From assembly GCA_004346725.1 (NCBI GenBank), contig SMDE01000009.1, forward strand, positions 1 through 64,000: 64,000 nucleotides of DNA, in the 5' to 3' direction. This DNA comes from Phytobacter diazotrophicus (lineage in GTDB: Bacteria > Pseudomonadota > Gammaproteobacteria > Enterobacterales > Enterobacteriaceae). Below are positions 37,329-48,273 of this stretch, piece by piece (the stretch's first letter is position 1; the number at the start of each line of letters is the position of its first letter). Below the pieces are notes generated by a model. That model was not told where the DNA came from and made no database searches. It saw only the letters and a program-made list of their open reading frames with translations. The translations under genes and the position numbers were made by a program.

Positions 37329-37952
37329 TTAATTCAGGTTGTCTTGCACGGTGTCTGGTGCTTCGGGGAGCGAAAGGAACGGTGTAAAACGGTTACCCAT
37401 CCCCAGCTTCATCCGAATATTGCGCTTATAGGTATACACCGTCTTACCGTTGATGCTCATTTTGGACGCAATAGATTGATTGCTGCGGCCTTCCATCCAC
37501 AATGACAGTACTTTTTCTTCCTGGCGTGTGAGCAACGGGGTGGCTATCTGTGGCCCGGTTCGCACGGGGCGGGACAGAACGGCATGATCAATGACTTTAG
37601 CCAGCGTTTCCATCGGCTCACTTTTTTGCAGCGTTGCCTGTACCTGATACTGGGCGCAATACGCCATGAGTTGGGCATCTTCCCCTGACTGCAAAAGGAT
37701 AAGATGGTTATCTTTACCGCAGGCGGTGAACAGTGAGGAAAGTTGCTGAATATGGTGGAGATCATTCTTAAAGCCGTAAAGATCGGCAATGATCAAGTCC
37801 GGCTGCCATTGCACAATATGCTCTTTTGCCAGCATCAGGTTATTCAGCGAAGTCACAAGGAATGAAGCCGGGAAAAAATCAGTCTGATTGAGCCAGCTTT
37901 CCAGCCCCGTACGGGTGAAGTAACAACGGTCAATCAAGAGAATTTTGAACAT
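37329..37952 (-). CDS. ecnR: LuxR/FixJ-type regulator, EcnR-like
   Basis: A 207-residue regulator with a degenerate receiver-like N-terminal half (MFKILLIDRCYFTRTGLESWL, DLIIADLYG) and a C-terminal LuxR helix-turn-helix (LLTRQEEKVLSLWMEGRSNQSIASKMSINGKTVYTYKRNIRMKLG). Citrobacter freundii has an LuxR-type ecnR beside ecnAB; position supports the same name here. E. coli K-12 lacks it. The acidic phosphorylation pocket seems incomplete, so it may act without a cognate kinase. Confidence 0.75.
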   Translation of the reverse strand: MFKILLIDRCYFTRTGLESWLNQTDFFPASFLVTSLNNLMLAKEHIVQWQPDLIIADLYGFKNDLHHIQQLSSLFTACGKDNHLILLQSGEDAQLMAYCAQYQVQATLQKSEPMETLAKVIDHAVLSRPVRTGPQIATPLLTRQEEKVLSLWMEGRSNQSIASKMSINGKTVYTYKRNIRMKLGMGNRFTPFLSLPEAPDTVQDNLN

Positions 37953-38156
37953 ATTTTTCTTCGCAGTAAGAATATTGACGCACGGCTTCCCGTTGCTGGC
38001 AGCACTTCATCATAGGGGGTACTTATGGGGAATAAATGCGCGAACTGCGTTGCTATCTGTAGCTATTTCTTGCTTTAAGTCACTTAAATCTGCGCAATTC
38101 CGCAAAAATTGCATTCCGTTTGTAACCAGGTCAAAATTTATCTCTCTCAACCAGCC

Positions 38157-38202
38157 TGTCGGGACGACCCGATTGCGCAACACTCAATGGGGACGGCCCC
38201 GC
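38157..38202 (+). ncRNA. guanidine-II (mini-ykkC) riboswitch
   Basis: Two short hairpins with the diagnostic loops: TCGGG-ACGA-CCCGA (38159-38172) and GGGG-ACGG-CCCC (38189-38200), 16 nt apart. The GGAG site and the sugE start follow within 16 nt. This is the guanidine-II architecture, in which guanidine stabilises kissing ACGR loops and frees the ribosome-binding site. Confidence 0.93.
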
Positions 38203-38215
38203 ACTGGAGCCACCT

Positions 38216-38533
38216 ATGTCATGGATAATTCTTTTTATCGCTGGTCTTCTTGAAGTCGTTTGGGCTATTGGCCTGAAATACACGCACGGTTTTACCCGCC
38301 TTGTACCCAGCGTGATTACCGTAACGGCGATGATCGTTAGCATCGTGATGTTGTCATGGGCGATGAAAAGCCTGCCCACAGGAACGGCGTATGCCGTCTG
38401 GACAGGCATTGGCGCCGTGGGGGCTGCTATCACGGGGATTGTGTTATTCGGTGAATCGGCCAATCCCGCGCGCCTGCTAAGCCTGGCACTGATTGTCGCG
38501 GGGATTATCGGCCTTAAGCTCAGTACGCCTTAA
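38216..38533 (+). CDS. sugE: guanidinium exporter SugE (Gdx)
   Basis: A 105-residue small multidrug resistance-family protein with four membrane segments and the conserved membrane Glu in [16 protein letters not shown] (near residue 13). It works as a dimer, exchanging guanidinium for protons. The upstream guanidine-II riboswitch confirms the substrate. Its stop overlaps the convergent blc stop by a few bases. Confidence 0.97.
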   Translation: MSWIILFIAGLLEVVWAIGLKYTHGFTRLVPSVITVTAMIVSIVMLSWAMKSLPTGTAYAVWTGIGAVGAAITGIVLFGESANPARLLSLALIVAGIIGLKLSTP

Positions 38534-39060
38534 AAGGTCTGATTTATCCACAGAAGTTTTTCAACCGCAAAACCTTCGCGGGCTGCGATATCAACGAGCT
38601 GTTTTTTCACCGCATCCGGAAGCGTCGGTGTGCGTGACAAAATCCACAGATAGTCCCGATCCGGCCCGCATACCAGCGCATATCGGTAATCTTTGTCCAG
38701 CGCAACGACGTTATAGCCGCCATAGAAAGGACCGAAGAACGAGACCTTAAGTGCGGCCTTACGCGTATCACCGGTAAAGTACGCCTTCCCGACCGATTGT
38801 TGCCACATGCCGCGTTCCGGATTGTAGCCTTTATTGATGACCTGAATGCCGCCGTCATCCATTGTGCTGTAGGTCGCGGTCACCTTTTCCAGGCCACGCT
38901 CGAAGCGGTGGTCAAAGCGGGCAATTTCATACCAGCGGCCAAGGTAACGTTGCGCATCGAAGTTATCCACCACGGTGACGCCAGAAGGGGGAGTAGGAGA
39001 GCTACAGGCTACAACCAAAAATGCAGCAGCAGCCGTTGCGATAATCGGCAACAAACGCAT
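38530..39060 (-). CDS. blc: outer-membrane lipocalin Blc
   Basis: A 176-residue lipoprotein close to E. coli Blc (177). The signal peptide ends FLVVACSS, with acylation at the Cys near residue 19. The lipocalin motif is [24 protein letters not shown]. Sorted to the outer membrane, it binds lysophospholipids. E. coli blc is sigma-S dependent. It follows frdD on the same strand, as in E. coli. Confidence 0.97.
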   Translation of the reverse strand: MRLLPIIATAAAAFLVVACSSPTPPSGVTVVDNFDAQRYLGRWYEIARFDHRFERGLEKVTATYSTMDDGGIQVINKGYNPERGMWQQSVGKAYFTGDTRKAALKVSFFGPFYGGYNVVALDKDYRYALVCGPDRDYLWILSRTPTLPDAVKKQLVDIAAREGFAVEKLLWINQTF

Positions 39061-39143
39061 GATTTTTTCCTTCCAGTTTTTTACTTAAGTGTAGAAGCTG
39101 GCGGGAAAAATGCTCTCCCGCCAGAGCGGGAGAGCGAGGTGAA

Positions 39144-39503
39144 TTAAAGGAAGATGACCCCGATCAGGGTGACCACTGTCAGAATAGCGGCGAGGCCATA
39201 GAAGACCCATTTCCCGCTGGGGATATGGACTTTAATATCATGCATGGCATGGTGCAGACGGTGCAGCCCGCACCATAGCGGCAGAACAATCATCAGGAAT
39301 AAAAACGCACGGCCGATAAAGCTTTGGGCGAATGCCAGTACACGTTCGTAGCCGAGCGCTTCACCGGGGTAGAGACCCAGCGGTAGCAGCACGCCAACCA
39401 GCAGAATCATCACCGGCGCGATAATCGCACTCCACATGCCGCCTGCGCCGAACAGCCCCCAGAAGACGGGTTCATCGGAACGTTTTGGGTTTGGATTGAT
39501 CAC
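39144..39503 (-). CDS. frdD: fumarate reductase subunit D (membrane anchor)
   Basis: A 119-residue membrane anchor with three segments ([23 protein letters not shown]...). The GTG start at 39503 follows AAGGAGG and gives the E. coli length; longer in-frame forms would overlap frdC heavily. With FrdC it binds menaquinol and anchors FrdAB to the cytosolic face. Confidence 0.96.
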   Translation of the reverse strand: MINPNPKRSDEPVFWGLFGAGGMWSAIIAPVMILLVGVLLPLGLYPGEALGYERVLAFAQSFIGRAFLFLMIVLPLWCGLHRLHHAMHDIKVHIPSGKWVFYGLAAILTVVTLIGVIFL

Positions 39504-39514
39504 CTTTGGCCTCC

Positions 39515-39910
39515 TTACCAGAACAGTGCAACGAAAAGAATGACCACCGTCGCCAGCACGGTCACGACCCACAGCCCTCTGATAACCGGCTCGGGTTTAA
39601 GCTTTTCGCTTTTGATGATGATATTCGACGCTTTTGGCGCCAGTTCAAACCAGGTTTTGGTGTGCAGCAACGCTGCCGCCAGGGCAATCAGGTTCAGGAT
39701 CACCACTATTGGGTTTCGCAGGAAGGTAACAAATCCTTCCCAGGATTCCGGACCATGTTTTAAGGAAAAAAGTCCGCAGATCAAAATGATGCTGAACCAT
39801 ACCGCCGGTAACGCTGTTCCTTCACGCAGCATATAGAAGCGATAAAACGGCAGCGATTTCCACCAGGTCGACGGCATTGGCCGGACATAGGGTTTGCGTT
39901 TAGTCGTCAT
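39515..39910 (-). CDS. frdC: fumarate reductase subunit C (membrane anchor)
   Basis: A 131-residue membrane anchor, exactly the E. coli FrdC length, with three segments and the N-terminal [33 protein letters not shown]. Glu29 in the LREGT region is a known quinone-site residue. It lies 10 bp after frdB. Confidence 0.97.
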   Translation of the reverse strand: MTTKRKPYVRPMPSTWWKSLPFYRFYMLREGTALPAVWFSIILICGLFSLKHGPESWEGFVTFLRNPIVVILNLIALAAALLHTKTWFELAPKASNIIIKSEKLKPEPVIRGLWVVTVLATVVILFVALFW

Positions 39911-39920
39911 GATGCGCTCC

Positions 39921-40655
39921 TTAGCGTGGTTTCAGAGTGGCGATAAGAAAGTCTTTCGAGCTTTCCACTTTGCCCTGCTGGATAGCGGCCGCCGGGTCGA
40001 CATGTTTCGGGCACACTTCCGAGCAGTAGCCCACAAAGGTACAGCTCCAGACGCCATTTGGACTGTTCAACTGCGGCATACGCTGCTGTTTCCCGTGGTC
40101 GCGGTTATCCAGATTGTAGCGGTGCGCCAGCGTGATGGCCGCCGGGCCAATAAACTCCGGATTGAGGCCAAACTGCGGACATGCCGCATAGCACAGGCCA
40201 CAGTTGATACAGCCGGAGAACTGATGGTATTTCGCCATCTGCGCCGGGGTTTGCTTGTTCGGCCCCTGATCCGGTGTCCGCGAATTGCCAATGATGTACG
40301 GCTTAATGGCCTCCAGGCTTTCGATAAAGTGAGTCATGTCGACCACTAAATCGCGCTCGATAGGGAAGTTGGCCAGCGCCTCGATTTTTAGCCCTTTCGT
40401 GTAGTCACGTAAAAACGTTTTACAGGCCAGCTTCGGCACTTTGTTGACCATCATGCCGCAGGAACCGCAAATCGCCATACGGCAGGACCAGCGATAACTG
40501 AGGTCCGGCGCCAGGTTATCCTTTATATAACCCAGCGCGTCCAGCAGCGACGTTTGCTCATCGTAAGGCACATCATAAAAGGCGCTGTGCGGAGCGGTAT
40601 CCACTTCCGGGTTATATCGCACCACCTCAACTTTCAGGGTTTGCATCTCAGCCAT
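39921..40655 (-). CDS. frdB: fumarate reductase iron-sulfur subunit
   Basis: A 244-residue subunit with all three clusters: 2Fe-2S in [13 protein letters not shown], then [13 protein letters not shown] and [17 protein letters not shown] for the 4Fe-4S and 3Fe-4S clusters. It carries electrons from menaquinol to FrdA. The ATG at 40655 gives the E. coli N-terminus and overlaps the frdA end by 8 bp. Confidence 0.98.
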   Translation of the reverse strand: MAEMQTLKVEVVRYNPEVDTAPHSAFYDVPYDEQTSLLDALGYIKDNLAPDLSYRWSCRMAICGSCGMMVNKVPKLACKTFLRDYTKGLKIEALANFPIERDLVVDMTHFIESLEAIKPYIIGNSRTPDQGPNKQTPAQMAKYHQFSGCINCGLCYAACPQFGLNPEFIGPAAITLAHRYNLDNRDHGKQQRMPQLNSPNGVWSCTFVGYCSEVCPKHVDPAAAIQQGKVESSKDFLIATLKPR

Positions 40656-42438
40656 GGGTCGACTCCTTCTTCTCAGCGGCTTCCGCTTCGCCACCGTAAA
40701 CACGTTTCGCAGGCGGCAGCGTCGTTATCTTCACGTCGCTGTAATCGAGACGGGTAGTACCGTCTGCGTCCCGGTACGCCAGGGTGTGCTTGAGGAAGTT
40801 GACGTCATCGCGCTCCGTGCAGCCCTCATCCAGACGTTGATGCGCCCCGCGCGACTCTTTACGTGCCAGCGCGGAATGAGCCATACATTCGGCGACGTTC
40901 AGGCCGTGCCCCAGTTCGATGGTATAAAGGATGTCGGTATTGAACACGCTGGAAGTATCGGTGATGCGCACGCGTTTGAAACGCTCTTGCAGCTCCGCCA
41001 GTTTATCAACGGTTTTTTGCATCAGCTCTGGCGTACGGTAGATACCGCAGCCCTCTTCCATTGACTCACCCATTTCGTCGCGAATTTTCGCCCAGTTTTC
41101 CGTGCCTTCCTGATTAACCAGATTTTTCAGGCGTTGCTCAACGTCGGCGGCCTGTGCGTTCAGCGCAGCGTCGCTGGCCGCTGTCGCGGAGGCGGCGCGC
41201 GCCATTGCTTGTTCACCTGCCAGACGACCAAACACCACCAGCTCTGCCAGCGAGTTTGAGCCAAGACGGTTTGCGCCATGCAGACCAACAGATGAACACT
41301 CACCCACAGCAAACAGCCCTTTGATACGGGTTTCGCACTGCTGATCGGTTTCGATACCGCCCATGGTGTAGTGCGCGGTGGGGCGTACAGGAATCGGTTC
41401 TTTTACTGGATCCACGCCAACGTAGGCTTTTGCCAGTTCGCAAATAAACGGCAGACGCTCCAGCAGTTTTTTCTCACCCAGATGGCGCAAGTCGAGATGG
41501 ACGACATCGCCGCGCGGGGTCGAAATGGTGTTGCCTTTACGCCATTCATGCCAGAACGCCTGCGACACTTTATCGCGCGGCCCCAGCTCCATATATTTGT
41601 TCTTCGGTTCGCCCAGCGGGGTTTCTGGCCCCATGCCGTAATCCTGCAGATAACGGTAGCCGTTTTTGTTGACCAGGATACCGCCTTCGCCACGGCAGCC
41701 TTCCGTCATCAAAATACCGGAACCCGGCAGCCCGGTGGGGTGATACTGGACAAACTCCATATCACGCAGCGGTACGCCATGAGCAAGCGCCATGCCCATT
41801 CCGTCGCCGGTGACGATACCGCCATTGGTGTTGTAACGGTAAACGCGACCCGCACCGCCTGTCGCCATAACGACCGCGTTGGCACGAATCTGCACCAGCG
41901 TGCCTTCCATCATGTTCATCGCGACTAACCCACGCACCTGGCCATCGTCGACCAGAATATCCAGCACGAAGTGCTCGTCGAAACGCTGAATTTGCGGGAA
42001 CTGAAGTGATGCCTGGAAGAGGGTGTGTAGCATATGGAAGCCGGTTTTATCTGCGGCAAACCAGGTGCGTTCGATCTTCATGCCGCCAAAGCGGCGAACG
42101 TTGACAGAACCATCGGGGCGGCGGCTCCACGGGCAGCCCCAGAGTTCAAGCTGCGTCATTTCGGTGGGGCAATGACGGACAAAGTAGTCAACGACATCCT
42201 GCTCGCACAGCCAGTCGCCACCGGCTACAGTGTCGTGAAAATGGTACTCGAAGCTATCATGATCCTGTGCAACGGCTGCGGAACCGCCTTCTGCGGCCAC
42301 GGTGTGGCTGCGCATGGGATAAACTTTTGAAATAAGGGCGATTTTAGCATTTGGATTTGCCTGGGCGGCTGCTATGGCGGCACGTAAACCCGCGCCACCC
42401 GCGCCAATTACAGCAAGATCGGCTTGAAAAGTTTGCAC
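40648..42438 (-). CDS. frdA: fumarate reductase flavoprotein subunit
   Basis: A 596-residue flavoprotein (E. coli 602; the shortfall is in the variable C-terminal tail). N-terminal FAD fold [16 protein letters not shown]; covalent-FAD His in [13 protein letters not shown]; active-site [10 protein letters not shown] and an Arg in the GCRGEGGI region. It reduces fumarate to succinate as the terminal step of anaerobic respiration. First gene of frdABCD. Confidence 0.98.
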   Translation of the reverse strand: MQTFQADLAVIGAGGAGLRAAIAAAQANPNAKIALISKVYPMRSHTVAAEGGSAAVAQDHDSFEYHFHDTVAGGDWLCEQDVVDYFVRHCPTEMTQLELWGCPWSRRPDGSVNVRRFGGMKIERTWFAADKTGFHMLHTLFQASLQFPQIQRFDEHFVLDILVDDGQVRGLVAMNMMEGTLVQIRANAVVMATGGAGRVYRYNTNGGIVTGDGMGMALAHGVPLRDMEFVQYHPTGLPGSGILMTEGCRGEGGILVNKNGYRYLQDYGMGPETPLGEPKNKYMELGPRDKVSQAFWHEWRKGNTISTPRGDVVHLDLRHLGEKKLLERLPFICELAKAYVGVDPVKEPIPVRPTAHYTMGGIETDQQCETRIKGLFAVGECSSVGLHGANRLGSNSLAELVVFGRLAGEQAMARAASATAASDAALNAQAADVEQRLKNLVNQEGTENWAKIRDEMGESMEEGCGIYRTPELMQKTVDKLAELQERFKRVRITDTSSVFNTDILYTIELGHGLNVAECMAHSALARKESRGAHQRLDEGCTERDDVNFLKHTLAYRDADGTTRLDYSDVKITTLPPAKRVYGGEAEAAEKKESTHG

Positions 42439-42747
42439 GACATTCCTCCTGATTATTGTTATTTCGCAACCCTTTCTGATCTGACCAGCCAGGGCCTCGA
42501 ATACGATTCCACTGCTCCTTTATTGGTATGCATTATAATCTTAGGATGGTGAGGGAAATTTGACCTGTTCGATTTTTTTAACGTATGAATGGCCTAAAAC
42601 ATCATTGATTTTGATTAATTTAATTACAAAACCCCCAACCTTTAGTGTTTTTACCTCCCGTCGCTGAACCTTATTCCGCTCAAAATTTGTCTCTCTGAGC
42701 TGATACGGGTAGACTTCGTGCCCTTGTTTGAATTCGGAGAACGTACC
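42439..42747. other. frdA-epmA divergent control region
   Basis: 309 bp, AT-rich in the middle, with the frd promoter and presumably the epmA promoter. A second FNR-like half-site (TTGAT-TTTG-ATTAA, 42605-42618) is present. No gene is seen. Confidence 0.5.
42532..42573 (-). promoter_or_regulatory. frdABCD promoter with FNR-like site
   Basis: On the minus strand a perfect TATAAT -10 (42532-42537) is preceded by ATCGAACAGGTCAA (42560-42573), corresponding to the FNR site of the E. coli frd promoter (ATCGATCTCGTCAA) and flanked like it by A and T runs. The site centre is about 32 bp upstream of the -10, suiting class II activation. Confidence 0.7.
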
Positions 42748-43725
42748 ATGAGCGAGACGGCAACCTGGCAGCCGAGCGCATCCATCCCTAACTTATTAAA
42801 ACGCGCAGCAATTATGGCGGAAATTAGGCGTTTCTTCGCCGATCGCGGCGTGTTAGAGGTGGAAACGCCTTGTATGAGCCAGGCCACGGTAACCGATATT
42901 CATCTGTTCCCGTTTGAGACCCGTTTCGTTGGTCCCGGCCATTCGCAAGGGATGAATCTTTATCTGATGACCAGCCCGGAATACCACATGAAGCGTCTTC
43001 TGGCGGCAGGATGTGGCCCGGTTTTCCAACTGTGCCGTAGCTTCCGTAATGAGGAAATGGGGCGTCATCATAATCCTGAGTTCACCATGCTGGAGTGGTA
43101 CCGTCCGCACTACGATATGTATCGTTTGATGAATGAAGTGGATGACCTTCTGCAACAGGTGCTGGAGTGCCCGGCAGCGGAATCACTCTCTTATCAGCAG
43201 GCTTTCCAGCGCTACCTGGAAATCGATCCACTTTCTGCGGATAAAACTCAACTGCGTGAAGTGGCGGCGAAGCTTGATTTAAGCAATATCGCAGACACTG
43301 AAGAAGACCGCGATACCTTGCTGCAACTGCTGTTCACCATGGGCGTTGAGCCGCATATCGGCAAAGACCGTCCGGCGTTTGTCTACCACTTCCCGGCAAG
43401 TCAGGCCGCGCTGGCGCAAATCAGCACCGAAGATCACCGCGTGGCGGAACGCTTTGAGGTCTACTTCAAAGGTATTGAACTGGCGAATGGTTTTCATGAA
43501 CTGACCGATGCCCGCGAACAGCAGCAGCGTTTTGAGCAGGATAATCGCAAGCGTGCCGCACGTGGTCTGCCGCAGCAACCGGTGGATACAAATCTGCTGG
43601 AGGCGCTGAAGGCCGGTATGCCGGATTGCTCCGGTGTGGCGCTGGGCGTTGATCGCCTGGTGATGCTGGCGCTGGGGGCGGAAAGCCTCGCCGAGGTAAT
43701 GGCGTTTACCGTCGATCGCTCCTGA
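42748..43725 (+). CDS. epmA: EF-P beta-lysine ligase EpmA
   Basis: A 325-residue paralogue of the lysyl-tRNA synthetase catalytic domain lacking the anticodon-binding domain, the same length as E. coli EpmA (YjeA/PoxA/GenX). Class II motif 2 is in [20 protein letters not shown] and motif 3 in [15 protein letters not shown]. It ligates (R)-beta-lysine to EF-P Lys34. The start [15 protein letters not shown] at 42748 matches the family. Confidence 0.98.
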   Translation: MSETATWQPSASIPNLLKRAAIMAEIRRFFADRGVLEVETPCMSQATVTDIHLFPFETRFVGPGHSQGMNLYLMTSPEYHMKRLLAAGCGPVFQLCRSFRNEEMGRHHNPEFTMLEWYRPHYDMYRLMNEVDDLLQQVLECPAAESLSYQQAFQRYLEIDPLSADKTQLREVAAKLDLSNIADTEEDRDTLLQLLFTMGVEPHIGKDRPAFVYHFPASQAALAQISTEDHRVAERFEVYFKGIELANGFHELTDAREQQQRFEQDNRKRAARGLPQQPVDTNLLEALKAGMPDCSGVALGVDRLVMLALGAESLAEVMAFTVDRS

Positions 43726-43741
43726 TTTTTCGGCTTCACCA

Positions 43742-43770
43742 TCCGGTATGCGGCTACGCCTTATCCGGGC
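43742..43770. repeat. REP element between epmA and mscM
   Basis: TCCGGTATGCGGC-TAC-GCCTTATCCGGGC is a REP-type palindrome. About 28 bp further lies a second hairpin, GCCTCTCCC / GGGAGAGGC (43798-43818), probably the 3' end of the convergent mscM transcript. Confidence 0.75.
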
Positions 43771-43854
43771 AACGGTCTGATGGCGTTGATCATCGAAGCC
43801 TCTCCCGGTGGGAGAGGCAGTCAGAGTAGCCCCGATAAGCGTATTGGGGAAAGA

Positions 43855-46800
43855 TTACACACTTCCCGCCGGACGATTCCCTTTCCCTGCCGATGTCAGC
43901 GTGCGCGCCGTGCGCTTGCCGTCCAGACTTTCAAGCCGCATCTGGAACGGTGGGAACGGCAGATCGATGCCATGTTCGCGGAAGCCCGCCAGAATCAACT
44001 GATGAATCTCGTGGCGCAGCGGCATACGGTGCCCCATCTCGGCGGCGTAGATACGCAGTTCAAATAGCTGAATCCCTTGCTGGAGGTCCACCAGAAACAC
44101 TTCCGGGGCAGGGTTATCAATCACAAACGTACAACGTTCTGCGGCGGTATAAAGGATCTGCGTTACCTCTTCGCTGTTGGCATCGGCGGGTGCCGGAACC
44201 GTCAGCACCACACGCGTCACCGAATCCGACAGTGACCAGTTGATAAACTGCTCGGTAATAAAGGCCTTATTGGGTACGATGATCTCTTTGCGATCCCAGT
44301 CGCTGATCGTCGTGGCGCGGGTATTGATCTTCGTGACGCTACCGGTCAGATCGCGGATCGTCACGGTATCACCGATGCGGATCGGCTTTTCAAACAGAAT
44401 GATCAGGCCGGAAATGAAGTTAGCGAAGATCTCCTGCAGGCCAAAGCCCAGACCGACGCCAAGCGCGGCAACCAGCCACTGCAATTTCGCCCATTCGATC
44501 CCGATCATTGAGAATCCAACCAGCCCGCCAAACAGCATTAACAGATATTTGGTGATGGTGGTGATGGCATAACCGGTGCCGGGGGTGAGATCCAGATGCT
44601 GCAACAGGGCAAGCTCAAGCAGCGCCGGAAAGTTACGCACCAGTTGCGTGGTGATGATAAACACCAGAATGGCAATCAACACCGCGCCGAGAGTGATGGG
44701 CTCAAGGCTTTCCACCCCCTGCACCGTGGAGGTGACATCCCACAGGGAAATGTTCTCCAGGAAGCCGAAAGCTGAGTGGATTTCTGACCACAGCACAATG
44801 ACGGAGAGCAGCGCGATAAGCATCAGGATCGAGCGCACCAGGCGCAGCGATTGCACGCTGATGGCATCCAGATCGAGCTCTTTCTCATCTATCTCGACCG
44901 ATCCTTCGGTACTGGTGGAGTGCGGCGTCTCATCTTCGCCTTTCGCACGTTGGGCGAGGATCTCAGCGCGACGATGGCGGGCACGATCGAACGCCAGACG
45001 GCGGCGTTGGATCAGCATCCAGCGGCGGATAATGTGATAGACCACTAACAGCAGGAACCAGATGGCGACGGAGGTTTCCAGACGCGCCAGCAGAGCCTGC
45101 GAGGTGGCCAGATAGCCCACCGCAGCAGCCAGAATCGCAATCAGCGGGGCGCTTAACAGAAGGTTCCATAGCAGGCGGTTCGGCATGTTATCACCCGAAC
45201 CGGTCTTATCGACATAGAGCGGGATCCCGGCGCGTTTAAGGCTGAGTGTGACGACCGCCAGCGCACCACAAATTAGAATAAAACAGAGCCTGCCCAGCGA
45301 CCCGGAAAACTCCCGGTCATTGAGGTTATCGAACATGATCAGCGCCATAATCAATGGCACGATAAAACCAATGCTCATCAGATAGTTGCGCATTCCACGC
45401 GCCACGCGATGACGCGGCCAGCCGAAATGGGCGACAAATAATCCGGTTGGGCGGGCGAAAGTGGCGCAAATCATCACGACCCACAGTAGCGGAACGGTCG
45501 CGGTGACGCCGTCGCCAATCGCTACGGCCAGCGGATACGGCCAGGCTTCCTGTAAGCCGTACCCCAGCGTTGCCCACAATACGGGAAGCGGAAGGGCGAC
45601 CAGAATCGACCAGAACACCGTACGCATTGTCAGCCAGAAATGGTCCTGAGTGACTTTGCCGACTTTGGCGCTGGAACGCTCGAGGAAACGGGTGAAATGC
45701 TTACGCGAGTAGAGGCTGAAACCTACGAGGATGAGCGCGCCAAAAAGCGGGAACAGCGTCTCTTTGCTGGTTAGCATCATTGCGCTGGCTTTGCCGAGTT
45801 GGCTAAAGGTATCCAGCGAGATCAGGCGTCGCAGATCCTGCACGATTTCAACCGGCCAGCTCAGGCTCATTGGACTGACGTCCGCCGTCCAGAAAAGGTA
45901 GCGGTGCGTGGCTTCATTCACCTCGCGCAGCGCATCCTCTAGCTGGCTATTGGAAACTTTGAGCTTTGTCAGTTCCAGAATCAGGGTATCGCCACCCTGT
46001 AGTAGCGACGAGAGCAACTCACGCTGCGTGCGCAACTGGGCGTCGAGTATACGGCTCTGCTCCGCCGTCAGTTGCTGGCCATCAGCCTGACGAATCTGTC
46101 GCAACTGAGGCTGCTTGTTCACCAGGTCTTCATAGCGCATGCGGTGCACGCGAAGCTGCGCCATTTCTGTATCAAGCTGCTGGGGCTTAGGCATTTCCGG
46201 CAGGCGGGCCACCTGAGCACGCAATGCTTCACCCAGCATATTGGACGCGCCCAGCCACTGTGACTGCTCGCGCAGGGTGTTCAGTGCCTGGCGGACCTGT
46301 AACATCTGATTCGTCGCCTGACGCTGTTGTGAGGCGACCAGATCCATGCGCTGTGCCTGTTGGTTCAGCGCCTGCGACAGCTCACGGTTGATCTTAAACT
46401 GTTCGATGATACCGGGCGGTAGGTTATCACTGTTTTCCGCCAGTTGTTCGGTACTCTCCAGTGCCTGCTCGGCTTCACGCTGACGCTGGCTGTTGAGCTG
46501 ATTACGCAGCGCCTGCAGGTAAGCATCCAGTTGCTGTGCCTGCTTTTGGGCCAGCTCTGAGCGCATCCGTGCCAGCTCCTGGCGGTTATTTGCCGATAGC
46601 TGTGCCAGTTCCAGTTCATCGACCAGCGCCCTCAGTTTTGCAGACTCTGCCTGGGCACTCAGATTTTGCGCCTGCGCGAGCGGCGTATTGCTGGTTTGCG
46701 CGCCGATGCGGCGTTCAACTTCATTAACCTGGCGGCGGGCATCCGTTTGCTGTTGCGGAAGCTGGCTCAGGGAATCGTTAATTTCCCGGGCGCGCTCTTG

Positions 46801-47187
46801 CTCTTGCTGCGCCTGGCGAGTTTTTTCCAGCAACTGACTGCTGACTTGCAGAATTTCCTGGTTTAGCGCATCGGTGCTTATATTGGCAGGCACCGATTTT
46901 GGCTCATCGCGCAGGTTATCTAGCTGCGAGCGTAGCGTGCGGGAAAGTTTGGGGAAATTATCGATAACATCTTGATATTGCTGGGCGCGCTCAAGCGAGC
47001 CTTTACGCTCTTCAAGCGCGTTCAGCGCGCCCTGGAGCACTTCGACGGTTTCAGCCTGATCGGGCGTGGCTTTTGCCGCTTTGGCCTGCTCCAGTTCTTG
47101 CGAGATTTGTTTGGCATCGGGGGCCGTTGCTGCATTGGCCCCCAGGCTGAGGCACCAGGCCATCAGAAAAATGATAATCAGGCGCAC
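43855..47187 (-). CDS. mscM: miniconductance mechanosensitive channel MscM (YjeP)
   Basis: An 1110-residue member of the large MscS family (E. coli 1107). A signal peptide (about 1-19, ending ANA) is followed by a long periplasmic coiled-coil region rich in Gln, Glu and Leu (to about 480). Several membrane segments follow, then the MscS pore and beta domain (LGVGLGFGLQEIFANFISGLIILFEKPIRIGDTV...). It releases solutes on hypo-osmotic shock at lower tension than MscS. It is co-transcribed after psd, 18 bp away. Confidence 0.96.
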   Translation of the reverse strand: MRLIIIFLMAWCLSLGANAATAPDAKQISQELEQAKAAKATPDQAETVEVLQGALNALEERKGSLERAQQYQDVIDNFPKLSRTLRSQLDNLRDEPKSVPANISTDALNQEILQVSSQLLEKTRQAQQEQERAREINDSLSQLPQQQTDARRQVNEVERRIGAQTSNTPLAQAQNLSAQAESAKLRALVDELELAQLSANNRQELARMRSELAQKQAQQLDAYLQALRNQLNSQRQREAEQALESTEQLAENSDNLPPGIIEQFKINRELSQALNQQAQRMDLVASQQRQATNQMLQVRQALNTLREQSQWLGASNMLGEALRAQVARLPEMPKPQQLDTEMAQLRVHRMRYEDLVNKQPQLRQIRQADGQQLTAEQSRILDAQLRTQRELLSSLLQGGDTLILELTKLKVSNSQLEDALREVNEATHRYLFWTADVSPMSLSWPVEIVQDLRRLISLDTFSQLGKASAMMLTSKETLFPLFGALILVGFSLYSRKHFTRFLERSSAKVGKVTQDHFWLTMRTVFWSILVALPLPVLWATLGYGLQEAWPYPLAVAIGDGVTATVPLLWVVMICATFARPTGLFVAHFGWPRHRVARGMRNYLMSIGFIVPLIMALIMFDNLNDREFSGSLGRLCFILICGALAVVTLSLKRAGIPLYVDKTGSGDNMPNRLLWNLLLSAPLIAILAAAVGYLATSQALLARLETSVAIWFLLLVVYHIIRRWMLIQRRRLAFDRARHRRAEILAQRAKGEDETPHSTSTEGSVEIDEKELDLDAISVQSLRLVRSILMLIALLSVIVLWSEIHSAFGFLENISLWDVTSTVQGVESLEPITLGAVLIAILVFIITTQLVRNFPALLELALLQHLDLTPGTGYAITTITKYLLMLFGGLVGFSMIGIEWAKLQWLVAALGVGLGFGLQEIFANFISGLIILFEKPIRIGDTVTIRDLTGSVTKINTRATTISDWDRKEIIVPNKAFITEQFINWSLSDSVTRVVLTVPAPADANSEEVTQILYTAAERCTFVIDNPAPEVFLVDLQQGIQLFELRIYAAEMGHRMPLRHEIHQLILAGFREHGIDLPFPPFQMRLESLDGKRTARTLTSAGKGNRPAGSV

Positions 47188-47205
47188 TACAGCTTACCTT
47201 CTTCG

Positions 47206-48174
47206 TTAGACTTCGTCTTTCTTGTCGTCTACCAGCGGGCTGGCATCCAGCTCGGCGGCAATTTCTTCTGCGGGCAGAGGCGTCGGTTCAGCTTCCGGTG
47301 TCACCAGCGTTTCGGTGGAGACGGCCAGCGGCTCGCCGATTTTGGTCACAGAAAGGCTTTGCAGGTGTTCTGCCAGATTCACTTTACCCGGCGCGAACAG
47401 GTTAATCACCGTTGAACCCAGTTTGAAGCGGCCCATCTCCTGGCCTTTCAGCAGCGCAACTGCACCATCGCTCTCGCCTGCAGGATAGGTCCAGCGTTTG
47501 ATGATGCCTTCGCGCGGCGGGGTGATCGTACCGGCCCAGACTGTCTCAATACTGCCGACAATCGTGGCTCCGACCAGAATTTGCGCCATCGGGCCGAATT
47601 CAGTATCGAACAAGCAAATGACGCGCTCGTTACGGGCAAACAGGTTCGGCACGTTCTGCGCCGTCAGGTGGTTAACCGAAAACAGGTCGCCCGGTACATA
47701 AATCATTTCCCGCAAGATACCGTTGCACGGCATATGCACGCGGTGATAATCACGCGGTGACAGGTACGTGGTAGCAAAAGAGCCATTACGGAACAGGTCT
47801 GCCATCAGGTAGTTGCCTGCCAGCAGGGCCTCCAGGCTGTAATCGTGGCCTTTCGCCTGCAGGATTTTGTCGTTTTCGATTTTACCGAGCTGGCTTATCA
47901 CGCCGTCTGCGGGCATGACCAGGATGTTCGGATCGGTGTTCAGCGGGCGAACATCGTCACGCAACGGGCGCACGAAGAAGTCGTTGAAGGTGCGATAGCT
48001 GGCAGTGTCCGGCTTTTGCGCCTCCTGCATATTGACCTTGTAGTATTTGACGAACAGATCAATAACCAGTTTGGTCAGCCAACCCGCGCGTTTGCTTGCG
48101 CCCCAGCCCGCCAGGCGAGTGAGCCACAGTTTCGGCAGAATGTATTGAAGCGAAAGTTTAAATGAGTTTAACAA
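47206..48174 (-). CDS. psd: phosphatidylserine decarboxylase proenzyme
   Basis: A 322-residue proenzyme, exactly the E. coli length. The self-cleavage motif L252-G253-S254-T in [12 protein letters not shown] generates the pyruvoyl prosthetic group at Ser254. It makes phosphatidylethanolamine from phosphatidylserine at the inner membrane. Typical segments are [12 protein letters not shown] and [11 protein letters not shown]. The Ala/Pro/Glu-rich C-terminal tail is variable. The psd-mscM pair is one operon. Confidence 0.98.
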   Translation of the reverse strand: MLNSFKLSLQYILPKLWLTRLAGWGASKRAGWLTKLVIDLFVKYYKVNMQEAQKPDTASYRTFNDFFVRPLRDDVRPLNTDPNILVMPADGVISQLGKIENDKILQAKGHDYSLEALLAGNYLMADLFRNGSFATTYLSPRDYHRVHMPCNGILREMIYVPGDLFSVNHLTAQNVPNLFARNERVICLFDTEFGPMAQILVGATIVGSIETVWAGTITPPREGIIKRWTYPAGESDGAVALLKGQEMGRFKLGSTVINLFAPGKVNLAEHLQSLSVTKIGEPLAVSTETLVTPEAEPTPLPAEEIAAELDASPLVDDKKDEV

Positions 48175-48273
48175 GGTAGCCTCCAGGCCATTGTTTTTGT
48201 CGTTCCTGACCCGGCGCTATCGCCAGGTCTTTGCAAAAAAGGGGGACGATTCTAACGACGCTAAGCTTAGTTG

